NCBI RefSeq assembly: GCF_001571245.1
Contig: NZ_BCTK01000007.1
Span: 124,001 to 188,000 of the forward strand
DNA: 64,000 bases
From: Achromobacter piechaudii NBRC 102461
GTDB taxonomy: Bacteria > Pseudomonadota > Gammaproteobacteria > Burkholderiales > Burkholderiaceae_B
Direction of reading: 5' to 3'
Both the position numbers and the translations under genes were made by a program. How positions within the stretch are numbered: the stretch's first letter is position 1; each line of letters begins with the position of its first letter. A model generated the notes under the pieces. It ran no database searches and had not been told where the DNA came from. It saw nothing but the letters and a program-made list of their open reading frames with translations. Shown piece by piece: positions 41,854 to 52,043 of this stretch.

Positions 41854-42840
41854 TCAAAACCAGAATCGCACGCCGGCGATCAGCGCGGTCTGCGAGCGGC
41901 TGTCTCCCGCGTCCGATGCGTAGCGGGCGGTCTGGCCGAACTTCCGGTCAAAGGATACGCCGATATACGGTGCGAATTCGCGCGTGACTTCGTAGCGCAG
42001 CCGTAGCGAAAGCGAGCCGCTGGACAGCCCGGACCCTACGCCGCGTGCGGGGTCGGACTTGCCATAGAGGCTGGCTTCCAGCTCGGGCGTGAAGATCAGC
42101 CGCTGCGTCAGCAAGAGGTCGTACTCGGCCTTGAGCGCCAGCGCCGTGCGGCCCGACGCGCCCACGTAGGCAGTGGTTTCCAATTCGACGTTGTAGGGCA
42201 GCACGCCTTCGATGCCGATGGCCGCCCAGTTGCGTTTCGGACCCGTGCCGATGTCGCGGCGAGCACCCAGTTGCAAGTCCCAGAAAGGCGACACGGCATG
42301 GCTCCAGAAGGCCTCGACCTTGCCCTGCGAACCGCCGCCGCTCTCGCGTTCGCCTTCACTCTTGAGCAGCAGGCGGTCCGTTGCCGTGCCGTACCAGTAG
42401 CGGCCATCCCATTGCAGCGCGTTCTGCCCATCGCGGTTGCGCGACACGCCAAACTTGTCGAACAGCACCTGCCAGGCGGGCGCGTTGTCCATCATGTGCG
42501 GGTGGATGCCATAGCTGTCGTAGCCGCGCTCGGCCGCGCCGTCGCTGGAAGGCAGGCTGCCGACAGGGGGTGAGTCGGGGGGGGCGCTGGGGGAATGGCC
42601 GGGCAGCGCCTTGCTTGTCGGGGGTGCGCCGGCATGATCCATGTGCGCGTCATCCCTGTTCGCAGGGGCCGTTACGGCGGGCGCGGGCGCCTGCGCCGCG
42701 CCGTGGCCCATGCCGGAATGATCCATGCTGGAATGATCCATCGTGCCATGATCCGCGCCAACGGATTGGGCGTGGGCACCCGCGGCGGCCAGCATCATGG
42801 TCAGCGCGCAAAGGCGCAGCAGTCGAAAATTGGCCTTCAT
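41854..42840 (-). CDS. copB: CopB-family outer-membrane copper resistance protein
   Basis: A 328-residue protein. The signal peptide ends near AHA at residue 24, followed by a Met/His-rich copper-binding segment (DHGTMDHSSMDHSGMGHG and further HMDHAG) to about residue 75. The rest is the CopB beta-barrel: FDKFGVSRNRDGQNALQWDG, then QLGARRDIGTGPKRNWAAIG and a C-terminal FDRKFGQ ... VRFWF ending in Phe as outer-membrane proteins do. It works with CopA to keep copper outside the cytoplasm. The ATG follows GGAG and lies three bases after the copA stop, so the two are coupled. Confidence 0.92.
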   Translation of the reverse strand: MKANFRLLRLCALTMMLAAAGAHAQSVGADHGTMDHSSMDHSGMGHGAAQAPAPAVTAPANRDDAHMDHAGAPPTSKALPGHSPSAPPDSPPVGSLPSSDGAAERGYDSYGIHPHMMDNAPAWQVLFDKFGVSRNRDGQNALQWDGRYWYGTATDRLLLKSEGERESGGGSQGKVEAFWSHAVSPFWDLQLGARRDIGTGPKRNWAAIGIEGVLPYNVELETTAYVGASGRTALALKAEYDLLLTQRLIFTPELEASLYGKSDPARGVGSGLSSGSLSLRLRYEVTREFAPYIGVSFDRKFGQTARYASDAGDSRSQTALIAGVRFWF

Positions 42841-42843
42841 CGT

Positions 42844-44766
42844 TTACTCCACCACGACCGCTCTGAACATGCCGGCCTCCATGTGATACAGCAGGTGGCA
42901 GTGGTAAGCCCAGAGCCCGCGCGCGTCGGCGCTGACGCGGTAGCTCAGGCGCTGCGCGGGGTTCAGCGTGATGGTGTGCTTGCGCACCTGGAAGGCGCCA
43001 TCGGGCGACTCCAGATCGCTCCACAAGCCATGCAGGTGAATGGGGTGCGTCATCATCGTGTCGTTCACCAGCACGAAGCGCACGCGTTCGCCATAGCGCA
43101 GCACGATGGGCTTGGCGTCCGAGAACTTCACCCCGTTGAACGACCACATATAGCGTTCCATGTTGCCGGTCAGGTGCAGTTCGATCTCGCGCGAGGGAGC
43201 GCGGTTGTCTTCGGGAGGGTGGACGGAATGCAGGTCGGCGTAGGTCAGTACGCGGCGGCCGTTGTCGCGCAGGCCCACGCCGGGGTCGTCCAGGCGCGTG
43301 GACACCCTGTCCGGCAACATGGAATTGCCCACGCCGCGTTCGGCTGCATAGGGATGATTGACCTGCACCATGCCGCCTTGCGCGGCGTCAGGGGCGTCGG
43401 TTGTCGCAGCGCCGTGCGCGGCTCCATGCGCGTCGCCATGGCTCGTGCCCGCTGCCGTACCGTGATCCATCCCGCCAGTGTCGGTTGCGCTCATGTCGTG
43501 CGACATATCCATGTCCGGCGACATGCCGGAGTCATGCGTAGCATCGGCGCCCTGAGCATCGCCCGCACCGTGCGACGCGTCCGCGCCGTGCGACATCCCC
43601 GCGCCATGCGACATGCCCATATCCATCATGCCCAGCAGTTGCACGCGGTCCATCGCCGGCACCTCGGCCTGCATGCCGGCGCGCGGCGCGAGCGTAGCGC
43701 GCGCATAGCCGGATCGGTCCATGGCCTGCGAGAAGATGGTGTAGGCGCGCGCGTCGGTCGGTTCGACGATCACGTCATAGGTTTCGGCCACGCCAATGCG
43801 GAATTCCTCGACGGCGACGGGGCGCACGTTCTGCCCGTCGGCCGCCACCACCGTCATCTTCAGGCCGGGGATGCGCACATCGAAGTACGTCATCGCCGAG
43901 CCGTTGATGAAGCGCAGCCGCACGCGTTCGCCCGGCTTGAAGAGGCCGGTCCAGTTGCCGGCGGGCGTCGCGCCGTTGGTCAGGAAGGTGTAGGTGGCGC
44001 CGGAAACGTCCGCCAGGTCGGACGGATTCATGCGCATCTGTTCCCACATCAGGCGCTCCGACAGCGCGGCGCTCCAGCCGCGCTCTCTCGCATCGGCGTT
44101 CAGTCGCTGCACGCTGGGCTGGATGCCGTTGTAGTAGTCGGGCATCACCTTGAGCTTGTTGAAGACCCGCATCGGGTCTTCGTCCGTCCAGTCGGACAGC
44201 AGCACCGTGTAGTCGCGGTCAACAGCAATGGGATCGGGCTGGCGCGGCTCGATGACGATGGCGCCATACAGGCCGGTCTGTTCCTGGAAACCCGAATGGC
44301 TGTGATACCAATACGTGCCGCTTTGCCGCACGGCGAAGCGATACGTGAAGGTCTGGCCGGGGTCGATGCCGGCGAAGCTCAAGCCCGGCACGCCGTCCAT
44401 CTCGGACGGCAGCAAGATGCCGTGCCAATGGATCGAGGTCTGCTCGCGCAGCCGATTGCTGACATGCAGCGTGACCGTGTCGCCTTCGCGCCAGCGCAAT
44501 AGCGGCGCGGGCAACTGGCCGTTGACGGTGGTGGCGATGCGCGCGGCGCCGGTGAAGTTGACGGGCGTTTCGCCAATTTCCAGATGAAATTCGGTGCCAC
44601 GCAGCTCGGTGACGGGCGCCGGCGCGGCCAGCGCGGCGCGCCAGCCGCCCAGCGACGCCAACGCGCCGCCGCCGGCCAGGCCTTGCACGAAACGGCGGCG
44701 GGACAGAGCCGCGCGCGGGCTGGCGGAATGCGGGGCGGGTCCGCCACGCGGCATAGCGTCTTTCAC
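42844..44766 (-). CDS. copA: CopA-family multicopper oxidase, Tat-exported
   Basis: A 640-residue three-domain multicopper oxidase that oxidises Cu(I) in the periplasm. The twin-arginine signal SRRRFVQGLAGGGALA is at 22-37. Copper sites are IHWHGILLPS, YWYHSHSGFQ, HPIHLHGLWS and the C-terminal HCHLLYHMEAGM. A long Met/His-rich insert (about 375-440, repeats of MSHGA, MDMSHD and SHGDAHGAAHG) should bind extra copper. The GTG start at 44766 has AAGGA five bases upstream. A CopR-box-like palindrome lies 70 bases upstream and overlaps the end of copS. Confidence 0.94.
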   Translation of the reverse strand: MKDAMPRGGPAPHSASPRAALSRRRFVQGLAGGGALASLGGWRAALAAPAPVTELRGTEFHLEIGETPVNFTGAARIATTVNGQLPAPLLRWREGDTVTLHVSNRLREQTSIHWHGILLPSEMDGVPGLSFAGIDPGQTFTYRFAVRQSGTYWYHSHSGFQEQTGLYGAIVIEPRQPDPIAVDRDYTVLLSDWTDEDPMRVFNKLKVMPDYYNGIQPSVQRLNADARERGWSAALSERLMWEQMRMNPSDLADVSGATYTFLTNGATPAGNWTGLFKPGERVRLRFINGSAMTYFDVRIPGLKMTVVAADGQNVRPVAVEEFRIGVAETYDVIVEPTDARAYTIFSQAMDRSGYARATLAPRAGMQAEVPAMDRVQLLGMMDMGMSHGAGMSHGADASHGAGDAQGADATHDSGMSPDMDMSHDMSATDTGGMDHGTAAGTSHGDAHGAAHGAATTDAPDAAQGGMVQVNHPYAAERGVGNSMLPDRVSTRLDDPGVGLRDNGRRVLTYADLHSVHPPEDNRAPSREIELHLTGNMERYMWSFNGVKFSDAKPIVLRYGERVRFVLVNDTMMTHPIHLHGLWSDLESPDGAFQVRKHTITLNPAQRLSYRVSADARGLWAYHCHLLYHMEAGMFRAVVVE

Positions 44767-44835
44767 GAGAATCCTTGAGGGAGTGGCCGTGATGACACTT
44801 TAGGAAAGCGGCGGTGACCCGATCCTGTCGCCTAG

Positions 44836-44851
44836 ATTACGTTTTTGTAAT
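44836..44851 (-). promoter_or_regulatory. CopR-box-like operator upstream of copA
   Basis: ATTACGTTTTTGTAAT is a palindrome with five-base arms and six-base spacer. Boxes of the form TTACA/TGTAA upstream of copper genes are bound by CopR-type regulators. It begins at the copS stop codon (44837-44839), 70 bases before the copA start, and should drive copA-copB-DUF411 separately from copR-copS. Confidence 0.65.
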
Positions 44852-46231
44852 GTTCGGGGCTCGCGCGCCGGCGCCGCGCAGCGTGATGCCCACCACCGTG
44901 CCGTGCTCGTCGGATGCCGCATCCACGTCCCCGCCATGCATGCGGGCGATGGCGCGCACGATGGCCAGGCCCAGCCCGTGCCCTTCGCTGCGGGGCGCGC
45001 GGCTATGGCCCGACCGGAAGAAGCGGTCGAAGATGCGGGGCAGGTCGGCCGCGGGAATCGGCGTGCCGGGGTTGCTCACCTGCACCCGCGCCCCGTCCGC
45101 CGTGGGGGAGCAGGTCAGCACGATGTCGTGGCCGGCCGGGGTGGCCTTGATGGCGTTGGCGATCAGGTTGGCCAGCGCCCGGCGCACCAGCCCGGGGTTG
45201 GCGGCAACGGTAGCGTCGCCCTCACAGCGCAGATGTACGCCTTGCGCCTCCAGCATGGCCTCGTAATAGTCCGCCACGCGGCGCGCCTCGGCGGCCAGCG
45301 AAACCGGCGCCAGGTCGGCCGCCCGTTCGCCCCGGTCGGCGCGCGCCAGGAACAGCATGTCGTTGACCAGCGTTTTCAGGTCTTCCAGTTCTTCCAGATT
45401 CGATTCCAGCGCGTCGCGCAGTTCGGCGGCTTCGCGCGGCGAGGACAGCATGACCTGGGTGCCGTTGATCAGCGTGGCCAGCGGCGTGCGCAGCTCGTGC
45501 GCCACGTCGGCGTTGAAGCCTTCCATCTGCTGATAGGCCGCTTGCAGCCGCTCCAGCGTGCGGTTGAACGAGCGCACCAGTTCATGCAGTTCGCGGTCGG
45601 TGTCGGCCAGCGGCAGGCGTAGCGCCAGGTTGTCGGGCTGGATGCGCGCCGCCTGTTCTGACAGCCGCCGCGTCGGGGCCATGCTGCGGCGCACGGCCCA
45701 AGCGGCCAGCACCACGGTCGCGCCGACCCACAGCGCGCAGATCAGCACCAGCGCCGTGCCGTAGGCGTACAGGAATTGCGAACTGGTGCGCGTGCTGACG
45801 GCCACCGTCAACTGCGCGCCGGGCAGGATGCGGTCATTCATGGCGACGCGCAGGCCACGCATGCGGCCGCCGTCGGCGGTTTGCAGCACCACCTGCCTGC
45901 CGTCCACGCTCTCCAGGGTTTCGGGCGGCTGGCCTCCGTAGACGGCGTGCCCCTGCGCGTCCACGATCCAGATGCCCAACTGGCCCTGGCCCGCGCGCAT
46001 TTCGTCGAAAGTGGCTGCCAGATCGTGCAGGCCGCTGGCGCTGTTCTGCATGTCGATCAGGTGGTCGATCAGTTCCAGCTTGCCGCTGACCTCGGTGATT
46101 TCCTGGCGCTCGACTTCGCGCTTGAGCGCCCAGAACAAGGTCGCACCGGCCAGGCTGGAAACCAGCAGCGCGATGGCGCCCAGCAGCAAGGTCAGCCGCG
46201 CCTGCATCGAGCGAATGCGGGGTGGCTTCAT
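44837..46231 (-). CDS. copS: Heavy-metal sensor histidine kinase, CopS/CusS-like
   Basis: A 464-residue membrane histidine kinase. Two membrane segments (about 13-35 and 157-180) flank a periplasmic sensor of about 120 residues, followed by HAMP (about 182-235), HisKA with His245 in DVAHELRTPLATL, and an ATPase domain with N-box NLIANAIKATPAG and G-box GHGLGLAIVRAIARMHGG. The layout is that of copper/silver sensors. It lies 81 bases after copR in the same direction, and its stop codon overlaps the copA operator. Confidence 0.92.
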   Translation of the reverse strand: MKPPRIRSMQARLTLLLGAIALLVSSLAGATLFWALKREVERQEITEVSGKLELIDHLIDMQNSASGLHDLAATFDEMRAGQGQLGIWIVDAQGHAVYGGQPPETLESVDGRQVVLQTADGGRMRGLRVAMNDRILPGAQLTVAVSTRTSSQFLYAYGTALVLICALWVGATVVLAAWAVRRSMAPTRRLSEQAARIQPDNLALRLPLADTDRELHELVRSFNRTLERLQAAYQQMEGFNADVAHELRTPLATLINGTQVMLSSPREAAELRDALESNLEELEDLKTLVNDMLFLARADRGERAADLAPVSLAAEARRVADYYEAMLEAQGVHLRCEGDATVAANPGLVRRALANLIANAIKATPAGHDIVLTCSPTADGARVQVSNPGTPIPAADLPRIFDRFFRSGHSRAPRSEGHGLGLAIVRAIARMHGGDVDAASDEHGTVVGITLRGAGARAPNITKT

Positions 46232-46312
46232 GGGCGGCTCGGGGTTGCGAGGTGTGCGACGGGTGCCGTGCGCATATTGGGCTTTGCCTCCGTCGGCTTC
46301 ATGCAGCCGCCG

Positions 46313-46999
46313 TCATGCCGGCTGCGCCTGACCGCGAGACTCCAGCACGTACCCCATGCCGCGCACCGTGTGCAGCAGCTTGGTGTCGTAGGGATCGTCC
46401 AGCTTGCTGCGCAGGCGGCGCACCGCCACGTCGATGACGTTGGTGTCGCTGTCGAAATTCATGTCCCACACCTGCTCGGCCAGCGTGGTGCGCGACAGCA
46501 CCTGCCCCTGGCGCCGCAGCAGCAGCGCCAGCAGGTTGAATTCCTTGGCGGTCAGATCCAGCCGTCGGCCGCCGCGCTGGGCGCGCCGGCTGGCCAGATC
46601 CAGTTCCAGGTCGGCCAGCCGCAGCAGCGTGGGCTCTTGCGCGCGGCCTCGGCGCAGCAGCGCCTGCACGCGGGCCAGCAATTCCGAAAAGGCAAAGGGT
46701 TTGACCAGGTAGTCGTCGGCGCCGCCTTCCAGGCCGCGCACCCGGTCTTCCACCGCGTCGCGCGCGGTCAGCATCAGGATGGGGGTGTTCTTGCGTGCGC
46801 GCACGGCGGCAAGGATGCCGAAGCCATCCACGCCGGGCAGCATCACGTCCAGCACGATCAGGTCATGCGCGCCTTCCAGCGCCAGGTGCAGACCGTCCAC
46901 GCCATCGCGCGCCAGGTCCACGACATGGCTCTGTTCCGACAGACCCTTCTTCAGGTAGTCGGCCAGCTTGGGTTCGTCTTCGATGACCAGGATGCGCAT
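46313..46999 (-). CDS. copR: Heavy-metal response regulator, CopR/CusR-like (OmpR family)
   Basis: A 228-residue OmpR/PhoB-type regulator. The receiver has acidic Glu7/Asp8, phosphorylated Asp51 in [13 protein letters not shown] and Lys near [11 protein letters not shown]; the winged helix covers about 125-222, ending [10 protein letters not shown]. Frame upstream of 46999 is not supported. It is the first gene of the leftward copper locus and should bind the box at 44836-44851. Confidence 0.92.
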   Translation of the reverse strand: MRILVIEDEPKLADYLKKGLSEQSHVVDLARDGVDGLHLALEGAHDLIVLDVMLPGVDGFGILAAVRARKNTPILMLTARDAVEDRVRGLEGGADDYLVKPFAFSELLARVQALLRRGRAQEPTLLRLADLELDLASRRAQRGGRRLDLTAKEFNLLALLLRRQGQVLSRTTLAEQVWDMNFDSDTNVIDVAVRRLRSKLDDPYDTKLLHTVRGMGYVLESRGQAQPA

Positions 47000-47076
47000 G
47001 GCCGGAAATTTACCACCCGCACCGCCAGCGCGGCGCGGGGGGAGTCTCGTGGCGGCGGCCACGGCGATGCGGACGG

Positions 47077-48384
47077 CTAGGCGGCTTCGTCGACCGCGAT
47101 GCGTTCGGGCGGGAAGCGCAGCGCGAACACGCTGCCCTTGCCCGGTTCGCTGGTGATCAGCAGTTCGGCGTCGTGGCGCATGGCGATGTGCTTGGTGATC
47201 GCCAGCCCCAACCCGGTGCCGCCCACGGCGCGCGAGCGGCCCCGGTCCACGCGGTAGAAGCGTTCGGTCAGGCGGGGCAGGTGACGCGCGGGGATGCCGA
47301 TGCCGGTGTCTTGCACGCTGTAGCGCGCGCCGCCATCGGCTTCGCGTTCCCAGCGCACGGTGATCGTGCCGCCATCCGGCGTATAGCGCACCGCGTTGGT
47401 CAGCAGGTTGGACAGCGCCGAGGTCAGTTCGGTCTCGGCGCCCAGCACGTCCAGCGTGTCGTCGATATGCCATTGCAGCACGTGGCGGCCACCGGACAGC
47501 GCCTCGATCTGCTGGCGCGCCTTTTGCAGCAGCGCGCTCATATTGATGGCGCGCGGGTCGCTGCCGGGCGACGATTCCAGCGTAGACAGCGTCAACAGGT
47601 CTTCGACGATGGCCTGCATGCGCTGGGCCTGCTCGTGCATCATGTCGATGTACTGCGCCCGCTGCTCTTCGGGCAGCGCGTCGGCCGGCATGTCGCGCAG
47701 CGTCTCAAGAAAGCCCGCCAGCACGGTCAGCGGCGTGCGCAGTTCATGCGAGACGTTGGCGACGAAATCGCGGCGCGTCGTCTCCAGGCGTTCGATCTGC
47801 GTGACGTCGCGGGTGATGAGCAGGCGCTGATTGCTGGCATAGGCCGTCAGCTGCATCATCATCAGCCGTTCCTGGCCTTGCTGGCCCAGGCGCACGAGGA
47901 TCGGTTCGGGCCAGGCCGAGCGATGCGCGTATTCCACGAACTCGGGAGCGCGCAGCAGATTCAGCAGGTTATGGCCGCGATCGGCGGGCAGGCGCAAGCC
48001 CAGATGCTGGCGCGCCATGCGGTTGCACCAGTCGATCTGGAAGTCTTCGTTCAGCGTGACCGCGCCGTCCGGCAGCGCCTGGGCGGCGGCCAGCATGCCT
48101 TGCATGGTGTCGCGGGTTTCGGTCAGTTCCCGCGCGCGGGCACGGGTGTAGCGGTAGAGCGGGGCGAGGATGTCGTCCCAGGGCCCGACGGAAGCGGGGG
48201 GCGAGGTGTCCGGGTGATTGGCCCAGTGGGACACCAGCGTCAGGCGCCAACTGCGCCATAACAGCATGGCGGCCAATGCCGTGCAAAGCACGATCCAGCC
48301 CGCCGGATCTCCGATGAGCCATTGCGCCAATAATGCAATCACCGCCCACAGGGCGACCAGGAAAAGAGTACGCAGCCAGATCAT
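47077..48384 (-). CDS. phoR: Phosphate regulon sensor histidine kinase
   Basis: A 435-residue membrane kinase with two short N-terminal membrane segments (about 3-24 and 28-46) and no large periplasmic domain, a PhoR N-domain and PAS (about 90-195), HisKA with His213 in [13 protein letters not shown], and an ATPase with [14 protein letters not shown] and [18 protein letters not shown]. This is the PhoR layout, in which phosphate status is passed through the PstSCAB-PhoU system (not in the window). It follows phoB by 12 bases. Confidence 0.93.
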   Translation of the reverse strand: MIWLRTLFLVALWAVIALLAQWLIGDPAGWIVLCTALAAMLLWRSWRLTLVSHWANHPDTSPPASVGPWDDILAPLYRYTRARARELTETRDTMQGMLAAAQALPDGAVTLNEDFQIDWCNRMARQHLGLRLPADRGHNLLNLLRAPEFVEYAHRSAWPEPILVRLGQQGQERLMMMQLTAYASNQRLLITRDVTQIERLETTRRDFVANVSHELRTPLTVLAGFLETLRDMPADALPEEQRAQYIDMMHEQAQRMQAIVEDLLTLSTLESSPGSDPRAINMSALLQKARQQIEALSGGRHVLQWHIDDTLDVLGAETELTSALSNLLTNAVRYTPDGGTITVRWEREADGGARYSVQDTGIGIPARHLPRLTERFYRVDRGRSRAVGGTGLGLAITKHIAMRHDAELLITSEPGKGSVFALRFPPERIAVDEAA

Positions 48385-48396
48385 CGTGCGGCAGTT

Positions 48397-49095
<699 letters not shown>

Positions 49096-49258
49096 GGCGA
49101 ATTTGACACGCTTCTGAGCGCCGGCGCGGCGCGAACATTGCGATAGTATGGCCGCAATATTTCAGGTATGTGACCGCGAGGGGCCGGCTGGACCGGCCGC
49201 CCGCCCTCCGGCCCGTGCCCGATAGGCTACCATTGCCACGATATATCGGGAATTCACC

Positions 49259-50035
49259 ATGCAAAACCCCTCCGAATCGCAACATTCCGCGGACGGCAAC
49301 GCCCAATCCACGCACTTTGGCTTTCAAACGGTGCCGGAAGGCGAAAAAGCCCGCAAGGTGGCCGAAGTCTTCCATTCGGTCGCGCAGCGCTATGACGTCA
49401 TGAACGATTTCATGTCGGCCGGCCTGCACCGCGTCTGGAAAGCCTTCACCATCGGCCGCGCCGCCATCCGCCCCGGCATGAAGGTGCTGGATATCGCCGG
49501 CGGCACGGGCGACCTGGCCAAGGCGTTCGCCAAGCGGGCCGGCCCCACGGGCGAAGTCTGGCTCACCGACATCAACGATTCCATGCTGCGCGTGGGCCGT
49601 GACCGCATGACCGACGCGGGCCTGCTGCTGCCCACGGCCGTGTGCGACGCCGAACGCCTGCCGTTTCCCACGGGCTATTTCGACCGCGTCAGCGTGGCCT
49701 TCGGCCTGCGCAACATGACCCATAAAGACCGCGCGCTGGCCGAAATGGCGCGCGTGCTCAAGCCGGGCGGCAAGCTGCTGGTGCTGGAATTTTCTCGGGT
49801 GGCCAAGCCGCTGGCCCCCGCTTACGACTGGTATTCCTTCAATGTGCTGCCCTGGCTGGGCAAGAAGGTTGCCAACGACGAGGCCAGCTACCGTTATCTG
49901 GCCGAATCCATCCGCATGCATCCCGATCAGGAAACCCTGGCCGACATGCTGCGCAGCGCGGGGCTGGAACGGGTGCAGTACTTCAACCTGACCGCCGGCA
50001 TCGCTGCCCTGCACGAGGGCGTGCGCCTGGCCTGA
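49259..50035 (+). CDS. ubiE: Ubiquinone/menaquinone biosynthesis C-methyltransferase
   Basis: A 258-residue SAM-dependent methyltransferase that methylates the quinone ring (2-methoxy-6-polyprenyl-benzoquinol). [20 protein letters not shown] and [17 protein letters not shown] near the start, the SAM motif [15 protein letters not shown] and the C-terminal [14 protein letters not shown] are diagnostic of UbiE. It heads a rightward set with the Tim44-like gene, ubiJ and ubiB, the betaproteobacterial version of the ubiE-ubiJ-ubiB cluster. Confidence 0.95.
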   Translation: MQNPSESQHSADGNAQSTHFGFQTVPEGEKARKVAEVFHSVAQRYDVMNDFMSAGLHRVWKAFTIGRAAIRPGMKVLDIAGGTGDLAKAFAKRAGPTGEVWLTDINDSMLRVGRDRMTDAGLLLPTAVCDAERLPFPTGYFDRVSVAFGLRNMTHKDRALAEMARVLKPGGKLLVLEFSRVAKPLAPAYDWYSFNVLPWLGKKVANDEASYRYLAESIRMHPDQETLADMLRSAGLERVQYFNLTAGIAALHEGVRLA

Positions 50036-50212
50036 GCCCGGCGTGTCCACCGGATGAATTGCAGCCCCACGGGGAACTTGTGGGGCGGCATCTTGTCCGT
50101 TATTCTTACGACATTCAGATTACTGTAAGAAAAGTCGCGAATAGGTCCCGCTGTCCGTGGGACTCCTTGCTGCTCGGGGCAGCGGGGGCGCGAGTACGAG
50201 GGAGCAAACTCT

Positions 50213-51217
50213 ATGACCAAATTCTGTCTTTCGCGGTTTGTCGCCGCGGCGCTCATCGCCGTTTCCGGCGCGGCGTTGGTAACGGCATCGTTTGATGCCG
50301 AAGCCCGTCGTGCTGGCGGCGGTAGCAGCGTCGGCCGTCAATCCTCCAATGTGACCCAGCAACGCCAGGCCACCACGCCGCCGGCCGCCGCCAACAATAC
50401 GGCCGGCGCCACCGCCGCGCCGGCAGCCGCTGGCGCAGCCACGGCAGGCGCAGCGGGCGCGGCCGCCAAGAGCGGCGCCTCGCGCTGGCTTGGCCCCATC
50501 GCCGGCATCGCCGCTGGCCTGGGTATCGCCGCTTTGTTGTCCAGCATGGGTCTGTCGGGCGCGTTCGCCGAATTCCTCGGCTCCGCTCTGCTGATCGCCG
50601 CTGTCGTCTTCGCCGTCATGTTCATCATCCGCCGCCTGCGTGGCGCGGGTCCGCGCACGGCGACGCAAGGCGCGTTCAACGGCGCCAACAACGCGCCGGG
50701 CCAGCAACAGCAGCCGATGTGGCGTGAAGCGCTCAAGCCGACGGCTGCCGCCGCCCCGGCCGCCGCTGCCGCTGCCGCGCCGGTGGCGCCGCCAGCCGTG
50801 CTGCCCAAGGCTGGTGAAGACAACAACTGGTTCGTGCCCGGTGATTTCGACACGCCCAACTTCCTGAAGCAGGCCAAGGAGCAGTTCGTCCGCATCCAGG
50901 CCGTTTGGGACAGCGGCAGCACCGATGGCCTGCGCGACTTCCTGACCGATGACCTCATCACCGAGCTCAAGCCGCAACTGGCCGAGCGCGGCGCAGCGCC
51001 CAACAAGACCGAAGTGGTCCTGTTGAACGCCGAGATGCTGGGCATCGAAACCGTGTCCGACGGTCACCTGGCCAGCGTGCGCTTCTCCGGCATGCTGCGC
51101 GAGTCCCCGGGCGCCGAAGCCTTCCGCTTCGAGGAAGTCTGGAACCTGTTCAAGCCCGCCAATGGCGGCTGGCTCTTGGCCGGCATCCAACAGATCCCCG
51201 TGGATCTGGCCAGCTAA
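50213..51217 (+). CDS. Tim44-like domain membrane protein
   Basis: A 334-residue protein. An N-terminal hydrophobic signal (about 5-26) is followed by a low-complexity Ala/Gln/Thr region to about 90, a glycine/alanine-rich membrane hairpin (about 95-142, with GIAAGLGIAALLSSMGLSGA and AVVFAVMFIIRRLRG), a second Ala/Pro linker and a Tim44/MBA1-like domain (about 200-334, PNFLKQAKEQFVRIQAVWDS). Mitochondrial Tim44 binds membranes and Hsp70; bacterial relatives have no settled role. A ribosome site GAGGGAG precedes the ATG. It sits between ubiE and ubiJ, which hints at a link to membrane or quinone assembly, by position only. Confidence 0.88.
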   Translation: MTKFCLSRFVAAALIAVSGAALVTASFDAEARRAGGGSSVGRQSSNVTQQRQATTPPAAANNTAGATAAPAAAGAATAGAAGAAAKSGASRWLGPIAGIAAGLGIAALLSSMGLSGAFAEFLGSALLIAAVVFAVMFIIRRLRGAGPRTATQGAFNGANNAPGQQQQPMWREALKPTAAAAPAAAAAAAPVAPPAVLPKAGEDNNWFVPGDFDTPNFLKQAKEQFVRIQAVWDSGSTDGLRDFLTDDLITELKPQLAERGAAPNKTEVVLLNAEMLGIETVSDGHLASVRFSGMLRESPGAEAFRFEEVWNLFKPANGGWLLAGIQQIPVDLAS

Positions 51218-51278
51218 ACGCTGTTTGACCGGGGCTCACCCTGTCCTCCGTTGCCGGATGCCGCCAGGCATCCGCTTG

Positions 51279-51305
51279 AACCGGCCCTACAGGGGCCGGT
51301 TTTTC
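51279..51305 (+). terminator. Intrinsic terminator after the Tim44-like gene
   Basis: AACCGGCCC (51279-51287) and GGGCCGGTT (51293-51301) form a nine-pair stem with a five-base loop, followed by TTT. A second hairpin GGATGCC/GGCATCC stands just before it. It separates the Tim44-like gene from ubiJ, so ubiJ-ubiB need their own promoter. Confidence 0.8.
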
Positions 51306-51401
51306 CATGTCTCGTTGTACTAAACGCGGTGCCATCTAACCCGTTACACTCCCGATTTAGCCACTAATTCCGGCAACCCCTACTAGGCGTTGCAGACCCC
51401 C

Positions 51402-52040
51402 ATGCTGCCTTTTTCCCTTTTGCCCACGCCCTCGCGAATGGCCGTCAGCGCGCTCAACGCCCTGTTGAAGCGCGAGGATTGGGCGCGCGAACGTCTTGCG
51501 CGTCATGCTGGCAAGACGGTGCGCTTCGCGCTGGGGGGATTCATGCTGGGCCTGACGATCGATAGCGAAGGCCTGGCCGCGCAGGCCGATCCGGCGGTGG
51601 TGCCGGATGTGACGCTGACGGTCTCGCCGGAAAAGCTGCCTTTGCCGCGCCTGGGCGCCGACCGCGAAACGCCCGATTTCGCCGAAGCCACGCATATTTC
51701 CGGCGACGCCGCGCTGGCCCAGGTCGTGGCCGACCTGTCCAAGCAATTGCGCTTCGATCCCGAAGATGCGCTGGCCCGCGTGGTGGGCGATATTGCCGCG
51801 CTGCGCCTCGTGGGTGGCGTTCGCGCCGCAACTGACGGTGCGCGCAACGCCGGCAAGCGCCTGGCTGAAAACGTATCGGAATACCTGGCTGAAGAAAGCG
51901 GCGTGCTGGTGGGCCGCCCGGCGCTGGAACAATGGCGCCTGGACCTGGCCGACCTGACCGCGCGCGCCGATGCCTTGGCGCGTTCGGCCACCGCCCTGCA
52001 AACCCGTCTGGCTACTGCCAGCGTGAAGCGGGGTGCCTGA
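51402..52040 (+). CDS. ubiJ: Ubiquinone biosynthesis accessory factor UbiJ (SCP2 domain)
   Basis: A 212-residue protein with an N-terminal SCP2 sterol-carrier domain (about 15-115: AVSALNALLKREDWARERLA and TLTVSPEKLPLP) and a C-terminal coiled-coil-prone tail (about 165-205). E. coli UbiJ binds isoprenoid lipid in the soluble Ubi complex with UbiK. The ATG at 51402 is preferred over the in-frame TTG at 51390. The next gene, ubiB, begins three bases after the stop. Sequence similarity in this family is low, so the call leans partly on gene order. Confidence 0.85.
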   Translation: MLPFSLLPTPSRMAVSALNALLKREDWARERLARHAGKTVRFALGGFMLGLTIDSEGLAAQADPAVVPDVTLTVSPEKLPLPRLGADRETPDFAEATHISGDAALAQVVADLSKQLRFDPEDALARVVGDIAALRLVGGVRAATDGARNAGKRLAENVSEYLAEESGVLVGRPALEQWRLDLADLTARADALARSATALQTRLATASVKRGA

Positions 52041-52043
52041 TTC

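Noticed and set aside
43440..43640. Short repeats suggesting a CRISPR-like array
   Set aside because: The repeats are in frame and encode MSHG/MDMSHD copper-binding segments of CopA; no regular spacers.
42595..44502. Plus-strand open frame of 635 codons opposite copA
   Set aside because: It reads as low-complexity His/Arg/Gly-rich translation of the copA antisense strand; the copper motifs and Tat signal are on the minus strand.
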